64,000 nucleotides of DNA from assembly GCA_017521565.1 (NCBI GenBank), contig JAFXCE010000073.1, positions 1 through 64,000 on the forward strand. The letters are read 5' to 3'. Within the stretch, counting starts at the first letter, position 1. Each line of letters opens with the position of its first letter. A model generated the notes under the pieces. That model saw only the letters and a program-made list of their open reading frames with translations, made no database searches and was not told the origin of the DNA. This DNA comes from Clostridia bacterium (GTDB taxonomy: Bacteria; Bacillota; Clostridia; Christensenellales; Aristaeellaceae). Position numbers and translations under genes: made by a program. This document shows positions 41,087-47,625 of the stretch, piece after piece.

Positions 41087-42954
41087 GCAATCATCCTTTC
41101 GCACAGCTCCGGCAGATTGGCCCTCACAAGCGCCGTAGGGATCGGCGGACAGACTGCATTGCCGCAGCGTGCCACCTGCTCGGCTTTGGGATATTCCTTG
41201 CCGTCTGCATCCACATCAATGATGTAGTCAGGCGGGAATCCCTGGGCATCGAACAGTTCCCGCGGCGTAAGCATGCGGAGGCCAATGTCCACGATCTGAT
41301 AATCCTGACCGTGAATAGTGACCAGCCCCATCCGATCTTTTGCCGTTACCGTCGGCGCCGGCCGATCACAGGATGCAGAATTATCGCCGTTTCCGTAATA
41401 CTTGATGAGGAATGCTTTGACTTCGCCAAAGTGTCCATTCCCAGCTGTGACAGTATTCAGCGGCTGCTGGACGGATTGCCCATCGCAGTGGTTGTTGAAC
41501 TGCGTGACATACGCCGCGCAGACCGCATTGTGGTCAATAGCGGTTACCGTGTGCAGAGGGTCTTCCGCGCTGCTTCCGGTCACGCCGCCGTAATACTTGG
41601 AAATAAAAGTGGATACCAGCCCATATCGGTTGGAAGCATCCACAGTCCGAATCGGTTCTTCGATATGCTGGCCACGTACATTGTCGCTGCCCATCTCATC
41701 GTGATACTGAATCAGGCTAGGCGCGATCATCATGTGATGTCCGCCTGTCGTAATCGTACCGATGGGATCACGCGCATCGCTGCCGGCTGCATTCTCGTTA
41801 TTGCACATCATGCACGGAACAAGGATCGGTTCACAAACACAATGCTCAGCTTTGGTCACGATTGTACGAAGCGGTTCCTCAACACTATGCTGTCTTCCAT
41901 CACCGCCAAATTTGGTTTGTGCAATCGAGACAACTACAGGCGTTGCAAGCATGTGATGCCCTCCCGTAGTGATTGTCCGAATTGGTTCTCGCACATCATT
42001 TCCGTATGAGCCATTGTTGTTTCTGATTTCAACAGGTGCAATCGTGGTCTGAATTACACCCGTCCCATGCTTGGCTGTGATGGTGTCCAGCGGATCTTCG
42101 ACCGCCTGTCCTCTGAAGGTGTCGCCACCATGATTGACCTGCACGATGAATGGTCGCGGATTGTTGATGACAAACTTCATCACGCCGCGCGCGATCCTGC
42201 GCATAGTCTTTTCGCTCAGCGGACGAACGGCGCGGATGCCGTACTGCTCGAAAATTTCTTCGCTGGATGCAAAGATGCTGGGACACGGAAGATTGAAATC
42301 CAGCACATCAGCAACCGGAACCCACGGCTGTTTGAGACCCGCGATGACTTCCAGTGTTCCCGGCTCTGCATGTGTCGGTTCCGGCCATACAATGGGCTTT
42401 CCATCACAGCGAGCGACCAGGAAGAAGCGTTTTCGAATCGTAGGCGCACCGTAGTCACAGGCGCGGAGCAGGCGATAATCCACGAAATATCCGCAGTTTT
42501 CAAGCGCCTGCACAAACTCCCGGAACGTTTCACCTTTCCTGTCTGGATCTGGACGGTTATCCTTTGTCAGCGGTCCCCAGTCCATGAATTCTTCGACATT
42601 CTCGAGCATGATCACGCGCGGATGTACCGCCTGCGCCCATTTCACAGCCACCCAGGCAAGACCTCGGATATTCTTATCCACCGGCTTGCCGCCCTTAGCC
42701 TTGGAATGGTGCTTGCAGTCCGGGCTGAACCAAGCCAACGCAACCGGTCTGCCCTCGCACGCTTCTACAGGATCAACAGCCCATACATCTTCGATATAAT
42801 GCTTGGTCGTCGGGTGATTAGCCCGGTGCATGGCAATCGCAGCTGGATCATGATTGATGGCAATATCTACGCTGCGGCCGATGGCGATCTCAATGCCAGT
42901 AGACGCCCCGCCGCCGCCGGCGAAGTTGTCCACCACGATTTCTGTGTTTTTCAT
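41083..42954 (-). CDS. DNA cytosine-5 methyltransferase with repeated target-recognition modules
   Basis: ATG 42954; the 623-residue protein starts MKNTEIVVDNFAGGGGASTGIEIAIG (motif I, FAGGGGxS). Motif IV is WFSPDCKHHS with the catalytic cysteine in PDC; motif VI is LENVEEF; motif VIII is APTIRKRFF. Between about residues 265 and 530 are at least six imperfect repeats built around EP(I/L)RT(I/V)T(T/A), each about 40 residues long, filling the target-recognition region. Motifs IX-X follow (LRMLTPRELFDAQGFPPDY, GNAVCPP). It makes 5-methylcytosine in phage DNA, probably against restriction. Confidence 0.92.
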   Translation of the reverse strand: MKNTEIVVDNFAGGGGASTGIEIAIGRSVDIAINHDPAAIAMHRANHPTTKHYIEDVWAVDPVEACEGRPVALAWFSPDCKHHSKAKGGKPVDKNIRGLAWVAVKWAQAVHPRVIMLENVEEFMDWGPLTKDNRPDPDRKGETFREFVQALENCGYFVDYRLLRACDYGAPTIRKRFFLVARCDGKPIVWPEPTHAEPGTLEVIAGLKQPWVPVADVLDFNLPCPSIFASSEEIFEQYGIRAVRPLSEKTMRRIARGVMKFVINNPRPFIVQVNHGGDTFRGQAVEDPLDTITAKHGTGVIQTTIAPVEIRNNNGSYGNDVREPIRTITTGGHHMLATPVVVSIAQTKFGGDGRQHSVEEPLRTIVTKAEHCVCEPILVPCMMCNNENAAGSDARDPIGTITTGGHHMMIAPSLIQYHDEMGSDNVRGQHIEEPIRTVDASNRYGLVSTFISKYYGGVTGSSAEDPLHTVTAIDHNAVCAAYVTQFNNHCDGQSVQQPLNTVTAGNGHFGEVKAFLIKYYGNGDNSASCDRPAPTVTAKDRMGLVTIHGQDYQIVDIGLRMLTPRELFDAQGFPPDYIIDVDADGKEYPKAEQVARCGNAVCPPIPTALVRANLPELCERMIA

Positions 42955-42982
42955 TGACGGTTCGCCTTTCATTTGCTATGAT
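42954..42982 (+). promoter_or_regulatory. Plus-strand promoter for candidate small RNA 1
   Basis: TTGACG (42954-42959), 17 bases, TATGAT (42977-42982). It points right, opposite to the genes on both sides, and overlaps the ribosome site and start of the methyltransferase gene. Confidence 0.65.
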
Positions 42983-42988
42983 GACGGT

Positions 42989-43043
42989 GTGATTTTAGAT
43001 CATGGCCCTGTCCGCGGTGGGAGAAGCGGGCAGGGCGCTTTTT
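42989..43043 (+). ncRNA. Candidate small RNA 1, about 55 nt
   Basis: A good promoter is followed by a hairpin of GCCCTGTCCGC (43005-43015) and GCGGGCAGGGC (43026-43036), then a U-run (43039-43043). The interval has no open frame with a ribosome site. It occupies the whole gap between the methyltransferase start and the DUF2303 stop. Transcript ends are estimated from the promoter and terminator. Confidence 0.55.
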
Positions 43044-43045
43044 GT

Positions 43046-43879
43046 TTATGCGATGATGGAGAGCTTTCCGTCATTGATCAGCTGCTCAAGCCCCTTCGCA
43101 AGATAGTCGTGGATACTGCGCACGGCTTTCGTCTTCCACTGATCGCCGTCCGCATCATACAGCGCAACCTTCGGTTCGGCATGATCAGCCGCGTTCTTGA
43201 TTCGCAGGACGAACATGCTCTGCGGCTGCTTGATATCCGGGAAGGTGCGAATCGGAGACAGCTTGACCGGATTCTCGATCTTGACGCTGCTCTTGCGCGC
43301 GATGCCGCTCTTGACGATCACATTCTGGCTCATGCCGTCATCTGCAATCGTCGTCGCATCTTCAACGGTCAGATTGCCGACCACCGAGCCGACCTTCTTG
43401 GCGTTTTCATCCTGAACAAACAGGCTCATCAGCTTGACCATGAACTCTTCACGATCGTACTGCACATCGAAGATGTAAGGCTTGTTCGTACAGACGCAGG
43501 TCGCAAGCATCGTGCGGACGGAATTGTCCGTACCATACGTCTTCGTGTACAGATGCACCGTCCTCGGATCGGCAACATGCACGATGAGACGGGGGAACTG
43601 GGAGAGCAGATCATCCGGATCGTCGTTGATATAGTCGATCAGACCCTGAAGCGTGAACACTCTATACGTCGGCGCTTCTTCCTTTTCCACGGGCTTGATC
43701 CGCACCAGATCTCCGGTGTTGACGTAGGTATGGCCATTGATCTCAACAGCAGTAAAGTCATTCGACTGCTTGCCAAGGTTGTGCATGAATTCCAGCGCAT
43801 CCTTGGAATACGCGTCCTTTACATGCGAAGACTGATGTGTCACCATGTTCTGGACCGGTGCATTCTTCTGTTCATCCAT
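43046..43879 (-). CDS. DUF2303 (YfdQ-like) phage protein
   Basis: The 277-residue protein starts after AAGGAGCAATGCAAT. It contains VFTLQGLIDYINDDPDDLLSQFPRLIVHVADPRTVHLYTKT, YDREEFMVKLMSLFVQDENAKKVGSVVGNLTVEDATTIADDGMSQNVIVKSGIARKSSVKIENPVKLSPIRTFPDIKQPQSMFVLRI, matching the DUF2303 pattern (DDGxSQ-x-V-x-V-K-x-G-I-A; NPV-x-L-x-P-x-RTF; QP-x-S). Such proteins lie among phage recombination and replication genes; role unknown. Confidence 0.8.
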   Translation of the reverse strand: MDEQKNAPVQNMVTHQSSHVKDAYSKDALEFMHNLGKQSNDFTAVEINGHTYVNTGDLVRIKPVEKEEAPTYRVFTLQGLIDYINDDPDDLLSQFPRLIVHVADPRTVHLYTKTYGTDNSVRTMLATCVCTNKPYIFDVQYDREEFMVKLMSLFVQDENAKKVGSVVGNLTVEDATTIADDGMSQNVIVKSGIARKSSVKIENPVKLSPIRTFPDIKQPQSMFVLRIKNAADHAEPKVALYDADGDQWKTKAVRSIHDYLAKGLEQLINDGKLSIIA

Positions 43880-43896
43880 ATTGCATTGCTCCTTTC

Positions 43897-44310
43897 TTAC
43901 TTAAAGGACAGCACATTCGGCTGTTCCTCTGCTTCTTCCGGCGGCGTGCCAAGCGGCACAGAAACCGGCTGCGGCGTAATCTCGCCGTTCATGTTGACCT
44001 GACCCGGCACCTGATCGAGCTTCTGCGTCGCATGGACTGTACCAAGATCGTCCATGTCGAAGAAGACGGTTTGCTTCACCGGGACAGGCGGTGCGAGATT
44101 CTTCTTGATGTCGAAAGACATCTCGCCGCCATCGCGCGCGCTGTTGGGCTTCACGGTGAGCACCATCGTGATCCTGCGCGCTTTTGTCGGGTCTGTGTTC
44201 GGGTCAAGAACATTCTGAGCGAGCTCGTTCAGCGCATCCTGCCAACGTTCGTTGACAGCGCCGCCCATCAGGGAATTGAGGTCGCCCATACCTGAGAATG
44301 TCTGAGCCAT
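43897..44310 (-). CDS. Hypothetical phage protein, 137 aa
   Basis: It starts MAQTFSGMGDLNSLMGGAVNERWQDALNELAQNVLDPNTDPTKARRITMVLTVKPNSARDGGEMSFDIKKNLAPPVPVKQTVFFDMDDLGTVHATQKL after GCAGGAGGATAAACC. The part NxxDPNTDPxKxRxITxxLxxxP is shared with many Firmicutes phage proteins that accompany DUF2303 genes. Function unknown. Confidence 0.72.
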   Translation of the reverse strand: MAQTFSGMGDLNSLMGGAVNERWQDALNELAQNVLDPNTDPTKARRITMVLTVKPNSARDGGEMSFDIKKNLAPPVPVKQTVFFDMDDLGTVHATQKLDQVPGQVNMNGEITPQPVSVPLGTPPEEAEEQPNVLSFK

Positions 44311-44313
44311 GGT

Positions 44314-45660
44314 TTATCCTCCTGCTGTGTTTTGTCGTGTGTCGAACGGAACGAAGGTCATGTACGCGCCATCAAACGCGACGGGGACGATACCCTTCTT
44401 TCCGTTTCTGTTCTTAGCCACCGCGATGAGCATGAACGTCCAGCCTTTGGCCTGACAGGTATCATGCAGAGGACGCCACTTGTCGGAGAGTGATTCTTTG
44501 CTTGCAGGGTGCAGAATCATAAACTGATTGGCATCCTGCTCGATGGATCCTGATTCACGACTCTCCGAGATCTTGGGCATTCTGCCGCCCTCGCCTGTAC
44601 CGGCTTCGCTCTGGCGGTTCATCTGTGTCATGGCGATGACAGGGATTTTGAGCTCCATTGCCAACTGCTTGAGCTGTCTGGAAATCTGACCGACTTCCTC
44701 TGTGCGGTTTGAAGTCTTCTGGCCACTGCTCATCAGCTGCAGATAGTCGATAACGATCAAGTCAAGCCCTTTATCCCTGCGCTGACGCAATGCGATGGTC
44801 CTGATCTGCGCCGGCGTGGTTGCCTTTGTCGTGATAGACAAGCGCATGCTGTAGATGCTTCCGTAGGCTTCAATCGCTCTCTCAATCTGGTCTCCCGAGA
44901 AGCGCCGAGCTTCGATTGTGTCTACCGGGACATGGGCGTATCTCGCCAGCACACGGCTGTAGATTTCGCTCTCATCCATCTCCATGGATACGATGAGCAC
45001 ATTCTTTCCGGCTGCTGCAGCATTCTCTGCGATGTAAAGTCCCAGAGCCGATTTGCCTACAGACGGCCGTGCACCGATGACGCACAGCTTGCTGCCGCGG
45101 ATACCGCCGCCAAGCAGATCATCCAACGTGCAGATGCCGGTTTTGATGCTGTCATCTGTCTTTTCTTCTTCAAACATCCACATATGCATATCTAGGCATA
45201 CCTTCTCGATCGGCGTCACTTCCTGAACAGGGCCCGATTTCTGCAACTCATCGATCTCATTGCGGATCTGGTCTGCTGCTTTTGTCGGGTCAATCGAAGC
45301 ATCACTCGCCAGCTTTTGCAGATTCTGCGCTGTTTTACTGAGCGCACGCCGCATGCTGGCTGCCCGGATGTTCTCGACGTAATGCGGAACCTCAAACGAC
45401 ACGCCGGATTGCATCAGGTCGATAAGAATCGACGTGTCCATATCTGGCAGCGCATCAGCCACAGAAACCAGATCACACGGCTTCCCCTGAGAATCCAAAA
45501 GCGCCATGGTGCTGTATACCGTGCTGCATACCAGATCGCGGAAATCACTCTGCTGCAGATCGACATCCCGGAAAGAAACCGCATCGGTTAGAATCGCACC
45601 GATGACCGCTCGCTCGCTGGAAATGGCCTCATAGACCGATTTCTTCTGCTCGTCGCTCAT
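44314..45660 (-). CDS. dnaB: Replicative DNA helicase (DnaB-like)
   Basis: The 448-residue protein has the DnaB N-terminal domain (SSERAVIGAILTDAVSFRDV...DFRDLVCSTVYSTMALLDSQGKP) and a RecA-like C-terminal ATPase: GARPSVGKSALGLYIAENAA (Walker A, about residue 196), VSMEMDESEIYSR, LIVIDYLQLMSSG (Walker B, about 303), VIAMTQMNRQSE and RESGSIEQDAN. It unwinds phage DNA at the fork as a hexamer. It follows the probable initiator gene, with overlapping stop and start. Confidence 0.95.
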   Translation of the reverse strand: MSDEQKKSVYEAISSERAVIGAILTDAVSFRDVDLQQSDFRDLVCSTVYSTMALLDSQGKPCDLVSVADALPDMDTSILIDLMQSGVSFEVPHYVENIRAASMRRALSKTAQNLQKLASDASIDPTKAADQIRNEIDELQKSGPVQEVTPIEKVCLDMHMWMFEEEKTDDSIKTGICTLDDLLGGGIRGSKLCVIGARPSVGKSALGLYIAENAAAAGKNVLIVSMEMDESEIYSRVLARYAHVPVDTIEARRFSGDQIERAIEAYGSIYSMRLSITTKATTPAQIRTIALRQRRDKGLDLIVIDYLQLMSSGQKTSNRTEEVGQISRQLKQLAMELKIPVIAMTQMNRQSEAGTGEGGRMPKISESRESGSIEQDANQFMILHPASKESLSDKWRPLHDTCQAKGWTFMLIAVAKNRNGKKGIVPVAFDGAYMTFVPFDTRQNTAGG

Positions 45661-46424
45661 CCGTACACCTCAAGGCCGTCGTAGTACTCTTTCCCGCCCT
45701 TCTGCTCAAAAGCAGGTTCAGCAGCACGGGGAGCACCCCGGGACGAGTTGCCGCCTGTCATGCGCGCCAGAACGCTGCGGTAGAAATTGACGGATAGCCG
45801 TTCACGACTGTTTGAGTTACAGGCCTGACGAAGAGCTTGATCCAGCACATCCTCTCCATGTTTGTCCAGATCTTCCAGAACAGCATCCAGCGTTGACGGA
45901 TAATCAGGCAGACGATACTGCTCAATGATCTTCATTGCCAGCTTGTTCTTCCGGATCTGTTCATGAAGGTCGACGTGGCGTTCCTCTTGTTCAGACGTTG
46001 ATCCTTTCCCCTCTACTTCTACCTTCAATTCAGTATCAGTTTCAGTTTCTATTCCTTCCGTCTGCATGCGTTCGGATGCACCTGCATCCTCTTGCATGGG
46101 ATGGACGCCCTGTTCCTCCGTCTGCATGCGTTCGGATGCACCTTTTCCCCATCTCGCATTGGCAGCTTCCCGAGTCTTTTTCTTCTTTTCAGCGTACTTT
46201 GCAAGGGACTTCTTCACGCCACTAATCATCATGGCATAGGCCATGGACGCCACAGGGCTGAGTGATCCAACGGCAGGCTCTGTGCCAGACTGCGCATATT
46301 GCCCCAACGCTGCCACAACTGCAAACGCATCTTCCGCGCTGATCTGCTTGCTGGCGACCTGCTCATTGAGCGCATTGAGCGCATCAAAGTAGATCACAAA
46401 CCCCTGCTGCTTATCGGAACTCAT
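45657..46424 (-). CDS. Probable phage replication initiator/organiser (DUF6291-like N-terminus)
   Basis: The 255-residue protein starts MSSDKQQGFVIYFDALNALNEQVASKQISAEDAFAVVAALGQYAQSGTEP after GGGGGTGAATCAAA, and KKKKTREAANARWGK (about residues 80-94) is shared with phage initiators having DUF6291-type starts. A variable middle region encodes GASERMQTE twice; the last 100 residues are helical (SERLSVNFYRSVLARMTGG). Its position before dnaB and the DNA repeats within the gene suggest origin binding, as in lambda O. Function inferred. Confidence 0.7.
   Translation of the reverse strand: MSSDKQQGFVIYFDALNALNEQVASKQISAEDAFAVVAALGQYAQSGTEPAVGSLSPVASMAYAMMISGVKKSLAKYAEKKKKTREAANARWGKGASERMQTEEQGVHPMQEDAGASERMQTEGIETETDTELKVEVEGKGSTSEQEERHVDLHEQIRKNKLAMKIIEQYRLPDYPSTLDAVLEDLDKHGEDVLDQALRQACNSNSRERLSVNFYRSVLARMTGGNSSRGAPRAAEPAFEQKGGKEYYDGLEVYG
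46057..46143. repeat. Two identical 27-bp repeats inside the initiator gene; candidate origin
   Basis: Bases 46057-46083 recur exactly at 46117-46143, a spacing of exactly 60. The core is CTGCATGCGTTCGGATGCA, itself nearly an inverted repeat. Between the copies lie further TGCAT half-sites (46083-46099). Iterons inside the initiator gene are the rule for many phage origins. Confidence 0.6.
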
Positions 46425-46477
46425 TTTGATTCACCCCCTTGCCTTTGGAATTGCTTGGATGCGGCAAATCTCGCCGC

Positions 46478-46554
46478 TGGTAGGGGTATCGGGACTTGAA
46501 CCCGAACCCTGGCTGGTATAAATCCGCTGCGTATGCCATTTCCGCCATACCCCC
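46478..46554 (-). tRNA. tRNA-like element A (anticodon arm poorly paired)
   Basis: Acceptor GGGGGTA pairs with TACCCCT (one G-U), followed by A and an encoded CCA. D arm (GCGG...CGC) and T arm (TCGGG-TTCAAGT-CCCGA) are good. Total 77 bases. The anticodon arm GCGGATTTATACCAGC pairs only with a bulge; if the loop is ATTTATA, the anticodon would be UUA, which would read UAA. No standard identity fits. Confidence 0.5.
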
Positions 46555-46558
46555 CGGA

Positions 46559-46634
46559 TGGAGCTGTCGGCGGGACTCGAACCCGCAACCTGATGCTTAC
46601 AAAGCAACTGCTCTGCCTATTGAGCTACGACAGC
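46559..46634 (-). tRNA. tRNA-Thr (TGT)
   Basis: A complete 76-base cloverleaf with encoded CCA: acceptor GCTGTCG/CGACAGC, D arm GCTC...GAGC, anticodon loop TTTGTAA giving TGT, T arm GCGGG-TTCGAGT-CCCGC. One T-T mismatch is in the anticodon stem. It reads ACA codons. Confidence 0.93.
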
Positions 46635-46647
46635 AAAAGAACAAAGA

Positions 46648-46722
46648 TGGAGTGAGTGACGGGATTCGAACCCGCGTTCCCAGCTTGGAAGGCTGGTGCT
46701 CTAACCGCTGAACTACACCCAC
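46648..46722 (-). tRNA. tRNA-Gly (TCC)
   Basis: A complete 75-base cloverleaf with encoded CCA: acceptor GTGGGTG/CACTCAC, D arm GTTC...GAGC, anticodon stem CCAGC/GCTGG with loop CTTCCAA giving TCC, T arm GCGGG-TTCGAAT-CCCGT. It reads GGA and GGG codons. Confidence 0.93.
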
Positions 46723-46895
46723 ACTGAAACTCCCTAGACCTCCTTGACCGTATGCTGAACACGAAGAAATCTGGCAAAGAACTCAAGACATCCGGAGGAG
46801 GTCGGGCCACTTGGAGAAAGGAAAAACGAAACAACAAGCCGCCATGCGCTTATAGCGCGAAGGGAGTTACGAAGGATCAATGGCACGTCCTTCGA
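46723..46895. other. Array spacer without gene, contains small hairpin
   Basis: No coding frame with a ribosome site is seen. GCGC-TTATA-GCGC (46846-46858) forms a small hairpin; a similar GTGC-TTATA-GCAC occurs in another spacer at 47370-47382. The spacer may hold processing signals or degenerate tRNA-like parts. Confidence 0.4.
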
Positions 46896-46964
46896 TGGTG
46901 GAACGGGATGGACTCGAACCATCGCCCCGACATAATGTCGCTCTACCTACTGAGCTACCGTTCC
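46896..46964 (-). tRNA. tRNA-like element D (69 nt, reduced anticodon arm)
   Basis: Acceptor GGAACGG/CCGTTCC is perfect, discriminator A and CCA are encoded, the D arm (GCTC-AGTAGGTA-GAGC) and T arm (GATGG-TTCGAGT-CCATC) are perfect. The anticodon arm is replaced by CGACATTATGTCG, a hairpin with a three-base loop. Total length with CCA is 69, seven below a normal tRNA. Confidence 0.6.
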
Positions 46965-47078
46965 ATAGCCACGATGCCACCCCGGGAACGAGATTATCGC
47001 CCTTTGGAATGGCTTTAGCGTTGATCTTCGCTCCGCTGTCGTGTCAGCGTTTCGCCTGCCGGGTCTTACACCCGGAGT

Positions 47079-47147
47079 TGGAGCAGCGTTCCGGAGTTGA
47101 ACCGGAAAGCGGGAGGCACCCATGGTCAGTCTCCCATCCATCGCTGC
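47079..47147 (-). tRNA. tRNA-like element E (69 nt, reduced anticodon arm)
   Basis: Acceptor GCAGCG/CGCTGC, encoded CCA and a perfect T arm TCCGG-TTCAACT-CCGGA are present; the D arm can form ATGG/CCAT. The anticodon position holds only GGGTGCCTCCC, a three-pair hairpin. Length is again 69 with CCA. It begins seven bases after the end of element F. Confidence 0.55.
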
Positions 47148-47153
47148 ATAAAC

Positions 47154-47296
47154 GGTGCAGGACGTCTGGATTCGAACCAGAACAAATGACGAATCCCTTT
47201 TTCGCTGGCTAGGCTGAAAGCTCTTCGCCATCTTATCGCCAATGTGACGCAGGGAACAGATCTCCCCGCCGCTCTGCCGCTTGAGCTACGTCCTGC
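47154..47296 (-). tRNA. tRNA-like element F (about 143 nt, long insertion)
   Basis: Acceptor GCAGGAC/GTCCTGC, D arm GCTC-AAGCGGCA-GAGC and T arm TCTGG-TTCGAAT-CCAGA are perfect. Between the D and T arms are about 90 bases: a 7-pair hairpin GCGGGGA-GATCTGT-TCCCTGC in the anticodon position, then a 65-base insertion. U33 is missing in the loop. The 3' end reads ACCG rather than ACCA. Confidence 0.5.
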
Positions 47297-47420
47297 ATAT
47301 AGGCCTCCTTAACCCCTAGCCCTGGGGAGGAAGCCGGCGCATCCCAGAGACTAAGCTGGGAGAGCGCTCGTGCTTATAGCACTGAGGAGTGAATTCCTTA
47401 TGCCCCAGATCACAGCTGGG
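47297..47420. other. Array spacer without gene, hairpin-rich
   Basis: Between elements F and G lie CCCAG-N8-CTGGG, the GAGCGCTC palindrome and GTGC-TTATA-GCAC (47370-47382). On the plus strand AAGCTGGGAGAGC resembles a tRNA D arm, but no matching acceptor or T arm could be found. Left unassigned. Confidence 0.4.
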
Positions 47421-47571
47421 TGGTGGAAGACGCCAGATTCGAACTGGCTGTTCAGGTTAAGGTGCTACGCGATAACAGATCTATCTATAAGGAGTGTGAA
47501 ACGGCTTCTCGGGATTCCCAATCAGAGGCAACATGGCTGTTTGCACCTGAACTGATCCTGCATCGTCTTCC
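47421..47571 (-). tRNA. tRNA-like element G (151 nt, long insertion)
   Basis: Acceptor GGAAGAC/GTCTTCC and T arm GCCAG-TTCGAAT-CTGGC are perfect, and ACCA is encoded. A D-like arm TGCA...TGCA is possible. The anticodon position has a small AACA-GCCA-TGTT hairpin, followed by about 75 extra bases before the T arm. It is the first element of the array in transcription order. Confidence 0.5.
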
Positions 47572-47576
47572 ATGGA

Positions 47577-47625
47577 AAGGGGCTTTCGCCCCTTGTGACC
47601 ATTTTCGTGAGGTCACGAAAATGGT
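47577..47625. terminator. Two perfect hairpins between recombination gene and tRNA array
   Basis: AAGGGGC-TTTC-GCCCCTT (47577-47594) and ACCATTTTCGTGA-GG-TCACGAAAATGGT (47598-47625) are exact inverted repeats of 7 and 13 pairs. The second starts at the stop codon of the gene to the right. No long U-run follows, so they may be processing or attenuation structures for the tRNA array rather than full terminators. Confidence 0.55.

Noticed and set aside
41400-42200. Possible CRISPR array from regular repeats
   Set aside because: The repeats are imperfect, about 120 bases long, in frame and within the methyltransferase; they encode protein modules.
46496-47212. Plus-strand short frames with RDSNPQP- or VERDGLEPS-like sequence
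   Set aside because: These are the typical false translations of tRNA genes read on the opposite strand.
47340-47404. Plus-strand tRNA with D-arm-like AAGCTGGGAGAGC and a TTATA loop
   Set aside because: No matching acceptor stem or T arm could be found.
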